Assembly (NCBI GenBank): GCA_947625385.1
Contig: CANQOB010000007.1
Span: 1 to 64,000 of the forward strand
Direction: 5' to 3'
From: an uncultured Clostridia bacterium
GTDB taxonomy: Bacteria > Bacillota > Clostridia > Christensenellales > Borkfalkiaceae
Length of the DNA: 64,000 nt
Shown: positions 19,232-28,739 of the stretch, piece by piece
How the letters are laid out: every line of letters starts with the position of its first letter
Position numbering within the stretch: the first letter of the stretch is position 1
The notes under the pieces: model-generated
What the model was told of the DNA's origin: nothing
Seen by the model: only the letters and a program-made list of their open reading frames with translations
The model's database searches: none
Position numbers and translations under genes: made by a program

Positions 19232-22045
19232 ATGAAAGAGTATATTTACGTCAAAGGCGCGAAGGAAAACAACTTAAAGAACATCGACGTCAAAGTGCCG
19301 CGCAACGCGCTCACGGTCTTTACGGGGCTCTCGGGGAGCGGCAAAAGCACGCTCGCTTTCGATACCATCTTCGCGGAGGGACAGCGGCGCTACATGGAGA
19401 GCCTTTCTTCCTATGCGCGCCAGTTTCTCGGCATGATGGAAAAGCCCGACGTGGAGAGCATCGAGGGGCTTTCGCCCGCCATCTCCATCGACCAGAAAAC
19501 GACGTCGCACAATCCCCGCTCCACGGTGGGCACGGTGACGGAGATCTACGATTATCTCCGCCTGCTCTATGCGCGCGCGGGCACGCCGCACTGTCCGAAC
19601 TGCGGGCGGGAGATCAAGCGGCAGACGGTGGACGAGATCGCAGACAGGGTCATGGAACTTCCGTCGGGGAGCAAGATTCTCGTGAGCGCGCCCGTCATCC
19701 GCGGCAAGAAAGGGGAGTACAAAAAGGAGCTGGCTGCCTACCGGAAGAGCGGATACGCCCGCGTCAAGATCGACGGCATCGTCTACGATCTGCAAGAAGA
19801 GATCGCCCTCGAAAAGAACATCAAGCACAACATCTCCGTCGTCATCGACCGTCTCGTCGTCAAGGAAGGCATCTTAAAACGCCTCACGGAATCTCTCGAA
19901 ACCGCCTTGAAACTCGCGGACGGACTCGTCGTCATCGACCGCGACGGCGAGGAGATTCTCTTCTCTTCGCGCTATGCCTGTCCCGACTGCGGAATCTCCA
20001 TCGAGGAGATAGAGCCCCGTCTCTTTTCGTTCAACACCGTGTGGGGGGCATGCCCGTCCTGCTCGGGACTCGGGTTCACGCAGAAGGTGGACGCCGATCT
20101 CATCTGCCCCGACCGCACCAAGACGCTGCGGGAGGGCGCGATCCGAATCAGCGGGTGGAATCTCGACAGCTCTACGGTCACCCAGACCTACCTCCATGCG
20201 CTTGCCCGGCGGTATGGGTTCTCAATGGACGTTCCCGTCAGGGAGCTGCCCGCGGAAGTGTTCGATTTGCTCATGTACGGCAACGGCGGGGAGAAGATTC
20301 CGCTCGAATACACCACCAAGACGTTCCATTCCACCTATCAGGCGGCATGGGAGGGGTTTGTCAACAATTTGCAGCGCCGCTATGAGCAGACTTCCTCCAT
20401 CAGCGTGAAGTGGGACATCGAGCGCTATATGCGCACGAGCGAATGCCCCGTCTGCCACGGAAAGCGCCTGAAAAAGGAAGCGCTTGCCGTCACGGTGGGG
20501 GGCAAAAATATCGCCGAGATCTGCGAGATGTCCGTCGGCAAGCTCAAAGAATTTCTCGCGGGGCTAAAGCTCACGCCCACCCAGCATGCGATCGCGGACG
20601 TTGTGCTCAAAGAGATCGGCTCGCGCCTCGACTTTCTCATCGGCGTAGGGCTCGAATATCTCACCCTTGCGCGCAGTGCGGCGACGCTTTCCGGCGGCGA
20701 AAGCCAACGCATCCGCCTCGCCACGCAGATCGGCTCCGCGCTCACGGGCGTTCTGTATATCCTCGACGAACCGTCCATCGGGCTGCACCAGCGCGACAAC
20801 GAGAAGCTCCTCGCGTCGCTGAAAGGGCTGCGGGACATCGGGAATACCCTGATCGTCGTCGAACATGACGAGGACACCATGCGGGCGGCGGATTACATCG
20901 TGGATATGGGACCCAAAGCGGGCGTCCACGGCGGCGAAGTCGTTGCCTGCGGGACGGTGCAGGACATCATGAACGAACCCCGCTCCATTACGGGCGACTA
21001 TCTCGCGGGGCGCAGAAAGATCGCCGTTCCGTCGGTGCGCAAGCAGCCGGACGGCAGGTGGCTGCGCGTGAAGGGCTGCGCCCAAAACAATCTCAAACAC
21101 ATCGACGTCGGGATTCCCGCGGGGCTCATCACCCTTGTGACGGGAGTCAGCGGGTCGGGCAAGAGCTCCCTCGTCAACGAGATTCTGTTGCCCATTCTCG
21201 CGAACGGTCTCAACGGCTCCCGCCTGCCGACCGGCAAGAGTGACGGCTACGAGGGGCTCGAATATTTTGACAAGGTCATTGCCATCGACCAGTCTCCCAT
21301 CGGAAGGACGCCGCGCTCCAACCCCGCGACCTATACGAACGTCTTTTCCGCGATTCGCGACCTCTTCGCCGCAACGACGGACGCCAAGACGATGGGGTTC
21401 AAATCGGGCAGGTTTTCCTTCAACGTTGCGGGCGGCAGGTGCGAAAACTGTCAGGGCGACGGCATCATGAAGATCGAGATGCACTTTTTGCCCGATGTTT
21501 TCGTTCCCTGCGAGGTCTGCGGCGGCAAGCGGTACAACCGCGAGACGCTCGAAGTGCACTATAAGGGCAAGAACATTGCGGACGTTCTCGACATGACGGT
21601 AGAGGAAGCGTGCGAATTCTTCAAGAACCAGGCGTCCATTTACAACAAGATCTCCACCCTCAACGACGTCGGGCTCGGCTATATCAAACTCGGACAGAGT
21701 TCGACGACGCTCTCGGGCGGCGAGGCGCAGCGCGTCAAACTTGCGACAGAGCTCTCCAAACGCTCCACAGGCAAGACGTTTTACATCCTCGACGAGCCGA
21801 CGACGGGGCTTTCGAGCTACGATGTGGAAAAACTCGTGAATATCCTGCTCCGTCTGCGCGAGGGGGGGAACACGGTGGTGGTCATCGAACATAATTTAGA
21901 CGTGATCAAGATCGCGGACTATATCATCGATTTGGGACCCGAGGGAGGGGACGGCGGCGGCGAGATCGTCGCGACGGGCACCCCCGAAGAGGTCGCCGCC
22001 CATCCGAAGTCCTATACGGGTCAATTTTTGAAAAAAGTGCTTTGA
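19232..22045 (+). CDS. uvrA: Excinuclease ABC subunit A
   Basis: GLSGSGKSTLAFDTIFAEGQRRYMESLSSYARQFL, GGRCENCQGDGIMKIEMHFLPDVFVPCEVCGGKRYN. Confidence 0.97.
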   Translation: MKEYIYVKGAKENNLKNIDVKVPRNALTVFTGLSGSGKSTLAFDTIFAEGQRRYMESLSSYARQFLGMMEKPDVESIEGLSPAISIDQKTTSHNPRSTVGTVTEIYDYLRLLYARAGTPHCPNCGREIKRQTVDEIADRVMELPSGSKILVSAPVIRGKKGEYKKELAAYRKSGYARVKIDGIVYDLQEEIALEKNIKHNISVVIDRLVVKEGILKRLTESLETALKLADGLVVIDRDGEEILFSSRYACPDCGISIEEIEPRLFSFNTVWGACPSCSGLGFTQKVDADLICPDRTKTLREGAIRISGWNLDSSTVTQTYLHALARRYGFSMDVPVRELPAEVFDLLMYGNGGEKIPLEYTTKTFHSTYQAAWEGFVNNLQRRYEQTSSISVKWDIERYMRTSECPVCHGKRLKKEALAVTVGGKNIAEICEMSVGKLKEFLAGLKLTPTQHAIADVVLKEIGSRLDFLIGVGLEYLTLARSAATLSGGESQRIRLATQIGSALTGVLYILDEPSIGLHQRDNEKLLASLKGLRDIGNTLIVVEHDEDTMRAADYIVDMGPKAGVHGGEVVACGTVQDIMNEPRSITGDYLAGRRKIAVPSVRKQPDGRWLRVKGCAQNNLKHIDVGIPAGLITLVTGVSGSGKSSLVNEILLPILANGLNGSRLPTGKSDGYEGLEYFDKVIAIDQSPIGRTPRSNPATYTNVFSAIRDLFAATTDAKTMGFKSGRFSFNVAGGRCENCQGDGIMKIEMHFLPDVFVPCEVCGGKRYNRETLEVHYKGKNIADVLDMTVEEACEFFKNQASIYNKISTLNDVGLGYIKLGQSSTTLSGGEAQRVKLATELSKRSTGKTFYILDEPTTGLSSYDVEKLVNILLRLREGGNTVVVIEHNLDVIKIADYIIDLGPEGGDGGGEIVATGTPEEVAAHPKSYTGQFLKKVL

Positions 22046-22055
22046 AGGGTGCGAA

Positions 22056-23231
22056 ATGTTCAATAAAACCATGCAGGGATACGGAGAACAGCGTTCCGTC
22101 ATCCGCGCGCTGTTCGACTACGGCACAAAGCGCAAGCAAGAGATCGGGGAGGAGAACGTCTTTGATTTTTCGATCGGCGCGCCCGCTGCGCCCGCGCCCC
22201 CGTGCGTCGGCGCCGAGATCGCGCGTCTCATGCGGGAGCTCCCCTCCGAAAAGCTGCACGGCTATACGCCCTCGGCGGGAGATATGGGGGTGCGCGAGGC
22301 GGTCGCGAAGAGCATTTCGGCGAAATTCGGGGTACCCATGTCCGCGAATCTCGTGTACATGACGTGCGGCGCGTCGGCTTCCCTTGTCCTGACGCTCTCC
22401 GCGGCGCTTGCCCCGGGAGACGAGGTCATCGTGCCCTCGCCGTTCTTTCCCGAGTACGGGGTATTCGTGCGGCAGGCGGGCGGCGTGCTCGTCCCGGTCG
22501 CAACGGATGCCGCGTTCCATCCCGACCTTGCCGCGATCGGGCGGGCGATCACGCCCAAAACGCGCGCGGTGCTCGTCAATTCCCCCAACAATCCGACGGG
22601 CGCGGTCTATACGGCAGCGGAGATGCGTGCGCTCGGCGACCTTCTCCGCGAAAAGAGCGGGGATGTGCCCATTCTTCTCCTTGCAGACGAGCCCTACCGC
22701 GAGCTCTGTTACGGGGAAGCGCCCGTCTATCCCATGACGGTCTACGACGACACCGTGGTGCTCTATTCCTTTTCGAAGTCCGCAACGCTTTCGGGCGAAC
22801 GCATCGGATATATCGCAGTCTCTCCCCGTTTAAGGGGTGCAGAGGCGCTCTTTTCCGCCATTTGCGGCGCGGGGCGGTATCACGGCTATGTCTGCGCCCC
22901 CGCGCTCTTTCAGCGGGTCGTGCCCGCCCTTTTGACGGCGGCTCCCGACCCCGCATTCTACCGGAAGAACCGCGATCTGCTCCTGTCCGCGCTCACGGGG
23001 ATGGGATATGAATGCTGTCCCGCAGAGGGGGCGTTCTATCTCTTCGTCAAGGCGTTGGAGCAAGACGCGGCGGCATTTTCCGAACGCGCGAAGGCGCATG
23101 AGTTGCTCCTCGTCCCCTCCGACAGCTTCGGGGCGGCGGGATATGTGCGCATTTCCTACTGCGTGGGGCGTTCCGTCATCGAGAAAAGCCTTCCCGCTTT
23201 TTCGGCGCTCATGGAGGAATACCGCGGATAG
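22056..23231 (+). CDS. PLP-dependent class I/II aminotransferase
   Basis: FSIGAPAAPAP, NSPNNPTGAVYTAAEM, SFSKSATLSGERIGY. Confidence 0.9.
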   Translation: MFNKTMQGYGEQRSVIRALFDYGTKRKQEIGEENVFDFSIGAPAAPAPPCVGAEIARLMRELPSEKLHGYTPSAGDMGVREAVAKSISAKFGVPMSANLVYMTCGASASLVLTLSAALAPGDEVIVPSPFFPEYGVFVRQAGGVLVPVATDAAFHPDLAAIGRAITPKTRAVLVNSPNNPTGAVYTAAEMRALGDLLREKSGDVPILLLADEPYRELCYGEAPVYPMTVYDDTVVLYSFSKSATLSGERIGYIAVSPRLRGAEALFSAICGAGRYHGYVCAPALFQRVVPALLTAAPDPAFYRKNRDLLLSALTGMGYECCPAEGAFYLFVKALEQDAAAFSERAKAHELLLVPSDSFGAAGYVRISYCVGRSVIEKSLPAFSALMEEYRG

Positions 23232-23243
23232 TTCATACATAGT

Positions 23244-23678
23244 ATGAAAAAACTGCTGATCGCCGCCATGGCGCTGATGATCTTTCCGACGGTAGGAATG
23301 AGGTATGATATGAAGATTCCGTTACAGCGTGCGCACGCATCGTTCCGCACGGATTTTACAGGCAGGACGCATGCTCCCGAGCGGGAGGCGGTGCTCCTCA
23401 CGACGCATGCCGAATTTTCCGGGTATCTGTCCGACCCCATGCGGTTTTTCGACGGAAGGTTTGGCTTTTACGAGGAATATGAGGGGAACAACGGGGCGTT
23501 CTTCGAGAAGAGCGACCTCGTCGCCGTCATCGTCTGGGGCGAATGCACGCATGCGGAATGCACCCGGAAAGAGGGGATATGGCAGGTGCGGCTCCTGCCG
23601 CTTGCTCCGTCCTCCGCGCCCGCGCTCTATTTTCTCCCCGTCCCCAAGGGCGGCACGGGGGTCTGTCTCAACGCATAA
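23244..23678 (+). CDS. Hypothetical exported protein
   Basis: N-terminal hydrophobic signal (MKKLLIAAMALMIFPTVG), no recognised domain. Confidence 0.5.
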   Translation: MKKLLIAAMALMIFPTVGMRYDMKIPLQRAHASFRTDFTGRTHAPEREAVLLTTHAEFSGYLSDPMRFFDGRFGFYEEYEGNNGAFFEKSDLVAVIVWGECTHAECTRKEGIWQVRLLPLAPSSAPALYFLPVPKGGTGVCLNA

Positions 23679-23725
23679 TTTCTTCCGACCTCCGCATAAT
23701 GGGTGATACGGAGGTTTTTTATTTT

Positions 23726-24271
23726 ATGAAAGCTACGGGTATTGTGAGAAGAATCGACGAGTTGGGCAGAGTCGTCATCCCGAAGGAGATCAGACGCACG
23801 CTGCGCATCCGGGAGGGGGACCCCTTGGAGCTGTTCACCGACCGCGACGAACTCATGCTCAAAAAATATTCTCCCATCGCATCGGTCGACCGCTTTGCGG
23901 AGGGAACGGCAAAGTCGCTCAGCGAACAGAGCGGGCTTCTCGCCGCGATCTCGGACAGCGATGTCATTTTAGCCGCGAGCGGTTTGGGGAAAAAGCAGCT
24001 CGCGGGCAAAACGGTCTCCGAAAAGCTCACCGAGATCATGCTTTCGCGCAGATGTTATGCCGCATCCAAGGCGGAGAGCGGCGACATCCTGCCCGTGACG
24101 AGTGAACAGAGCGGGGAATACACCGCACAGGTCATCGTTCCCATCGTGGCGGGGGGAGACTGCCTCGGCACCGTCATTTTGCTTGCGACGGAGGAGGGAG
24201 CGGTGCTCGAAAGCCCCGCCGTAAAGCTCGCCCGTCTCACTGCGGACATCATCGCCAACCAATTCGAATGA
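23726..24271 (+). CDS. spoVT: Stage V sporulation protein T (AbrB/GAF)
   Basis: MKATGIVRRIDELGRVVIPKEIRRTLRIREGDPLELF. Confidence 0.95.
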   Translation: MKATGIVRRIDELGRVVIPKEIRRTLRIREGDPLELFTDRDELMLKKYSPIASVDRFAEGTAKSLSEQSGLLAAISDSDVILAASGLGKKQLAGKTVSEKLTEIMLSRRCYAASKAESGDILPVTSEQSGEYTAQVIVPIVAGGDCLGTVILLATEEGAVLESPAVKLARLTADIIANQFE

Positions 24272-24304
24272 CCGCGGCGCGCCCCTTCCGGGCGCGGGTA
24301 CATA

Positions 24305-25690
24305 ATGAAACGCTCCTTCCTCAAAAACGCGGCGCTCCTGTCGGCGGGAAGTCTTGCGGCGAAGGCGATCGGCGCGCTCTACCGCGTTCCTCTGCTCTCC
24401 GCCCTCGGAAGCTACGGCATGGGCATGTACCAGATGGCGTATCCGCTCTTCTGCGTACTGTTGACCTTCTCCTCCGCGGGAATCCCGACCGCGCTTGCCC
24501 GCATGATCGCGCGGGATACGGCAAGGGGCGCGGAGAGCGCGTCCGCGATGCGCGTTGCCTTTCGTCTCTTTTCCGCGCTCGGGCTTGCGGGAACGGCGAT
24601 CATGTGTCTGCTCGCCTCCTCCATGGCGCGCCTGCAAGGGAACGGGGGGCTGTTTTTTTGTTATGTTGCGCTTGCGCCGTCCGTGTTCTTCGTCGCGCTC
24701 ATCGCCGTCCTGCGCGGATATTTTCAGGGGAAGCGGGACATGATCCCCACCGCGCTCTCGGAAGTGGCGGAGCAGGCGATCAAGGCGGGATTCGGACTGT
24801 TTTTTGCATACAGGTTCCGATTTTCGCCGGAGAAGGCGGTCGCCTATGCCCTGTTTGCCGTGACGCTCTCCGAGTTGGGCGCGCTGTTTTTTCTTTTGAT
24901 TCGTTACCGCGCGGAGTTCCGTCCCGTCCGCTTGGAGACAAAGAGGACATCGGGCGCCGAAATTCTCTCCTGCGTGTTCCCCGTCATGGCGGCGACCTCT
25001 CTTCTGCCCTTTTCCCAAACGGTCGACTCCGTGCTCATCGTCAAGCTGCTGTCGCGGTTTACGCCGCAGGCGGTCTCCCTGTACGGGCTGTACGCGGGCG
25101 GCGCCGTATCTCTCGTCAACCTGCCCGTATCGGCGGTCTACGGGCTTGCGGCGGCGTCCGTGCCCGCCGTTGCGGCGAGTTTTGCCACGGGCAACGAGGA
25201 GGAGGGCAGGCGGCGCGCCGTCTACGCGCTCGGCGTGACGGTCGTTCTCACCGGGCTCGCGGCGGCGGGACTCTTTTTTCTGGCGGAACGGTGCGTGCAG
25301 ATTCTCTATCCGTCGCTTTCCGCCGGGGAGACGGAGACCCTCATCGCGCTCATCCGCATCTCCTCCGTCTCGGCCGTGGCGCTCGCGGGGACGGATACGC
25401 TTGCCGCATGCCTTGCCGGGATGGGGAGAGCGAAGAAAGCGGCGCAGGCGATGTTGACCGCCGTTCTCGTCAAGCTCGCCCTGCAACCGCTCCTCATCGT
25501 GCCGTCGCTCTCCATTACGGGCGCGGCGATCGCCGCAAACGGCTGTTATTCGGTTGCTTTTTTTCTCGATTTGATTTATACTGTAAGAAAAGACAAAAGG
25601 CGGTCAAAGCATGATCACATTGGTGGGGCTCGGCGTAGAACGGGGCGATCTCGGCGTTGCGGCAATGAGAGCGCTGCGGCAGGCGGATGA
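24305..25690 (+). CDS. SpoVB/MurJ-like polysaccharide (lipid) flippase
   Basis: MKRSFLKNAALLSAGSLAAKAIGALYRVPLLSALGSYGMGMYQMAYPLF; order spoVT-spoVB-mazG. Confidence 0.85.
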   Translation: MKRSFLKNAALLSAGSLAAKAIGALYRVPLLSALGSYGMGMYQMAYPLFCVLLTFSSAGIPTALARMIARDTARGAESASAMRVAFRLFSALGLAGTAIMCLLASSMARLQGNGGLFFCYVALAPSVFFVALIAVLRGYFQGKRDMIPTALSEVAEQAIKAGFGLFFAYRFRFSPEKAVAYALFAVTLSELGALFFLLIRYRAEFRPVRLETKRTSGAEILSCVFPVMAATSLLPFSQTVDSVLIVKLLSRFTPQAVSLYGLYAGGAVSLVNLPVSAVYGLAAASVPAVAASFATGNEEEGRRRAVYALGVTVVLTGLAAAGLFFLAERCVQILYPSLSAGETETLIALIRISSVSAVALAGTDTLAACLAGMGRAKKAAQAMLTAVLVKLALQPLLIVPSLSITGAAIAANGCYSVAFFLDLIYTVRKDKRRSKHDHIGGARRRTGRSRRCGNESAAAGG

Positions 25691-26996
25691 GGTGCTCGTA
25701 AGGACGGGAGGACCCGTCTGCGTGCGCACGCTCGAAGAGGGGGGAATCCCCTATATTTCCCTCGACGGCCTGTACGCGCGGTGCAGAAATTACGATACGC
25801 TTGCGAAAAAGATCGCCGCCGAGATCAGGCGGCGCGCAAAGGGCAGAAAGGTCGCCTACTGCGTGGACGGCAGCGTCGCCGAGGACGCCGCGGCGCGCCT
25901 TTTGCATGCGGACGCAGTGTTCGAAGGCGTGGGCAAGGGGGCGCATTACGCCTGCCGTGCGGGCTTTTACGGGGGATATTCCGCCGTTTCCGCCTTCTGG
26001 CTCGAAGAGAGACCGCTTGCGCTTCCCCTCGTCGTCTATGACATCACAAAGGACAATGCGGGAGACGTCAAGCTCTGCCTGGCGGAGCGGTTCGGCGACG
26101 AGGCGCCCGCCGTCGTCTTTACGGAGGACGGGGAGCGGCACGTTCCGCTCTATGAGCTCGACAGACTGCCCGCCGTCGCCGTTGCACTCGCGGAGATTCC
26201 CTTGCTCGAAAAGAAACGCTTTTCGTTCGGAGATTTCGTCGCCGTTTTGAAGCGTTTGCGCGCGCCCGACGGCTGTCCGTGGGACAAGGTGCAGACGCAT
26301 GAGAGCATCCGCATCAATGCGATCGAGGAGGCGTACGAGCTCGTGGACGCGATCGACCGAAAGGACCCCGAGCGCATGTGCGAGGAGACGGGGGACGTCT
26401 TGATGCAAGCGGTGTTCCACGCCCTCATCGAGGAGGAGAAGGGCGGCTTCACGGTGGGGGACATGGTGACGGGCGTATGCGAGAAGCTCATCACGAGGCA
26501 CACGCACATCTTCGGCAAGGACAAGGCTTCGGATGCCGACGGCGCCCTCTCGGTCTGGGACAAAAACAAGATGAAGGAGAAGGGGCAGACCACCTATTCG
26601 GACGCGGTGAATGACGTACCCGCTTGTTTCCCCGCACTTCTGCGCGCGCAGAAGATCGCAAAGCGCATGGAAAAAGGGGGCTGGGACGCCGCCGGCGTCG
26701 AGGATTTCGAAAGCAAATTCCGCGAGGAGTATGCGGAGTTCAGGGAGGCGCTTGCCTCGCAGGACAGAGCGCGCATTGCGGAGGAACTCGGCGACGTGCT
26801 CTTTTGCACCGTCGAGCTCGGAAGGGCTTCGGGGACGGATTGCGAGATGGCGCTTCTCGACACGGTGAAGAAGATGCAGGCGCGCTATACGGCGTTCGAG
26901 ACGCTCGTCCGCGCGGACGGGAAGGAGCCGAACGCGCTTTCGGAGGAGGAGCGGTGCGCCTACTATCAGAGGGCGAAAGATGATACACGCGCTTGA
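25611..26996 (+). CDS. mazG: MazG nucleoside-triphosphate pyrophosphohydrolase with N-terminal methylase-like domain (YabN-like)
   Basis: LRAPDGCPWDKVQTHESIRINAIEEAYELVDAI...EETGDVLMQAVFHA. Confidence 0.93.
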   Translation: MITLVGLGVERGDLGVAAMRALRQADEVLVRTGGPVCVRTLEEGGIPYISLDGLYARCRNYDTLAKKIAAEIRRRAKGRKVAYCVDGSVAEDAAARLLHADAVFEGVGKGAHYACRAGFYGGYSAVSAFWLEERPLALPLVVYDITKDNAGDVKLCLAERFGDEAPAVVFTEDGERHVPLYELDRLPAVAVALAEIPLLEKKRFSFGDFVAVLKRLRAPDGCPWDKVQTHESIRINAIEEAYELVDAIDRKDPERMCEETGDVLMQAVFHALIEEEKGGFTVGDMVTGVCEKLITRHTHIFGKDKASDADGALSVWDKNKMKEKGQTTYSDAVNDVPACFPALLRAQKIAKRMEKGGWDAAGVEDFESKFREEYAEFREALASQDRARIAEELGDVLFCTVELGRASGTDCEMALLDTVKKMQARYTAFETLVRADGKEPNALSEEERCAYYQRAKDDTRA

Positions 26997-27921
26997 TATC
27001 GCGGGCATGGTATGCCCGAATAACGTCTTTCTCGCCCCCATGGCGGGATATACCAATTATCCGTTCCGCAAGATGTGCATGCGGCTCGGCGCAGGGCTGA
27101 CCTTCACCGAGATGGTGAGCGCAAAGGGGCTGCACTTCGGCAACGAAGAGACGAAAACGCTGCTTTATTGCGGACAGGAGCGCCCCAAAGCGGCACAGAT
27201 CTTCGGCAGCGACCCCGAGATCATGCGCGAAGCCTGCGAGAGCGAGGCGCTCGCGCCCTTCGATCTCATCGACATCAACATGGGTTGCCCCATGCCCAAG
27301 GTCACGCGGAACGGCGAGGGCAGCGCGCTGATGTCGGACATGCCCCTTGCCGAAAAGGTCATCGAGGCATGCGTGCGCAGCGGGAAACGCATCTCCGTCA
27401 AGTTCAGGACGGGTCCCGACGAGTCGAAAAAGGTCACCGCGGAGTTTGCGAAGCTGTGCGAGGGCGCGGGCGCGTGCATGATCACCGTGCACGGGAGGAC
27501 GAGGGACAAGATCCATGCGGGTCCCGCGGACTACGGCGAGATCGCGGCGGCAAAGCAGGCGGTCGGGATTCCCGTCGTCGCCAACGGCGGGATCTGGAAC
27601 CCGAAGGACGTGAAAAAGATGTACGAGCGGACGGGAGCGGACGCCTTTATGGTCGCCCGCGCCGCCCTCTACCGCCCGCAGACCTTCTGCGACATCCTCG
27701 AAGGGGAAGAGCCCTCCGCGCTCGAACTGTTCCTCGGGCAGCTGCGGGAGACGCGGGAGCTCTACGGGGAACGCTTTGCCTGCGTACATATGCGGAAAAT
27801 GGCTGCGTTTTACATCAAAGGCAGACCGGGGAGCAACCGCTGGAAACGCCGTCTCTTCGAGACGGAGACCACGGAGGCGCTCGAAGCGCTCGCAGAGGAA
27901 ATTTTTCGGGAAAACGGGTGA
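26980..27921 (+). CDS. dusB: tRNA-dihydrouridine synthase
   Basis: LAPMAGYTNYPFRKMCMRLGAGLTFTEMVSAKG, DINMGCPMPKVTRNGEGSALM. Confidence 0.93.
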   Translation: MIHALDIAGMVCPNNVFLAPMAGYTNYPFRKMCMRLGAGLTFTEMVSAKGLHFGNEETKTLLYCGQERPKAAQIFGSDPEIMREACESEALAPFDLIDINMGCPMPKVTRNGEGSALMSDMPLAEKVIEACVRSGKRISVKFRTGPDESKKVTAEFAKLCEGAGACMITVHGRTRDKIHAGPADYGEIAAAKQAVGIPVVANGGIWNPKDVKKMYERTGADAFMVARAALYRPQTFCDILEGEEPSALELFLGQLRETRELYGERFACVHMRKMAAFYIKGRPGSNRWKRRLFETETTEALEALAEEIFRENG

Positions 27922-27953
27922 GGCTTTCGCCGAGCCGATATTTTGGAGGTATC

Positions 27954-28217
27954 ATGGAAAAAAGTTTCAGCGCATTTTTGCGCGCGTGCCGCTGTGCACC
28001 GAACAGGGATGAGCAGATCAGACAGGAGTACGAAAGACTCAAGGGCTTCCCCGTCGTCCGCCTCGAAGCGGACTGCGGACTTTCGCCCGACGGCGCGGCG
28101 GTCGCAAAGGAGCTGCTCCTCGTGTGCGGCGCCTATCTGTCCGCGGAGACGGAACGGGAACGCACGCCTCTGCGCACGGCGATCGCGGCTTTGGCGGAGC
28201 ACGTCGCCGCTCTGTGA
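27954..28217 (+). CDS. Hypothetical protein
   Basis: ATG at 27954 after GGAGGT ribosome-binding site. Confidence 0.5.
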   Translation: MEKSFSAFLRACRCAPNRDEQIRQEYERLKGFPVVRLEADCGLSPDGAAVAKELLLVCGAYLSAETERERTPLRTAIAALAEHVAAL

Positions 28218-28224
28218 CCCGATT

Positions 28225-28247
28225 CCCCCCTTTCAAGGGGGGATTTT
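28225..28247 (+). terminator. Rho-independent terminator
   Basis: CCCCCC-TTTCAA-GGGGGG-ATTTT. Confidence 0.65.
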
Positions 28248-28347
28248 CGGAAATTTTCAAAATCCGTTTTCAAACGCTTTCATTTTTTTGCCCGGAATGG
28301 TATAATAAAGAAGTCTTTTCCGCTGTGCAAAGCGTTATGGGGGAAAT

Positions 28348-28608
28348 ATGCGCGACGACAAATTTTTTCATGAGTGGTTTTCCGCATTAAAGAAGGGGGA
28401 TGAGGCGGCGATCCGCCGCGGGTGCCTCCGCTTCGAGGATTACAAAGAGGAAGATTTCATGGCGAAGTGCGATCTCGTCTATGGGGAGGCGTACAGGGCC
28501 GTGGGGCTCGTGCAGGCGGCGCGGGAATACCTCCTCGCAGAAGGGGAAGAGAAGGCGGACGCGGCAGAGGAATTGCACTGCCTCATCTCGGATTTCGAGG
28601 ATTATTGA
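28348..28608 (+). CDS. Hypothetical protein
   Basis: Promoter GGTATAAT upstream, GGGGGAAAT ribosome-binding site, terminator downstream. Confidence 0.55.
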   Translation: MRDDKFFHEWFSALKKGDEAAIRRGCLRFEDYKEEDFMAKCDLVYGEAYRAVGLVQAAREYLLAEGEEKADAAEELHCLISDFEDY

Positions 28609-28632
28609 GCGTAAAATATCGCAAAATTATGG

Positions 28633-28663
28633 GTAAACCGTGTCCAAACGGTTTACTTTTTTT
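28633..28663 (+). terminator. Rho-independent terminator
   Basis: GTAAACCG-TGTCCAAA-CGGTTTAC followed by T-run. Confidence 0.8.
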
Positions 28664-28674
28664 ATTCTACATGG

Positions 28675-28720
28675 TATAATTGTTTTAACGCGCGCGTACG
28701 CGCGCGCCAACCCGCGCGCG
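28675..28720 (+). promoter_or_regulatory. gyrB -10 element and CG-alternating palindromic leader
   Basis: TATAAT 28675-28680; CGCGCGCGTACGCGCGCG 28689-28706; CGCGCGCG 28713-28720. Confidence 0.7.
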
Positions 28721-28739
28721 AGCGCATTTTGGAGGAATT

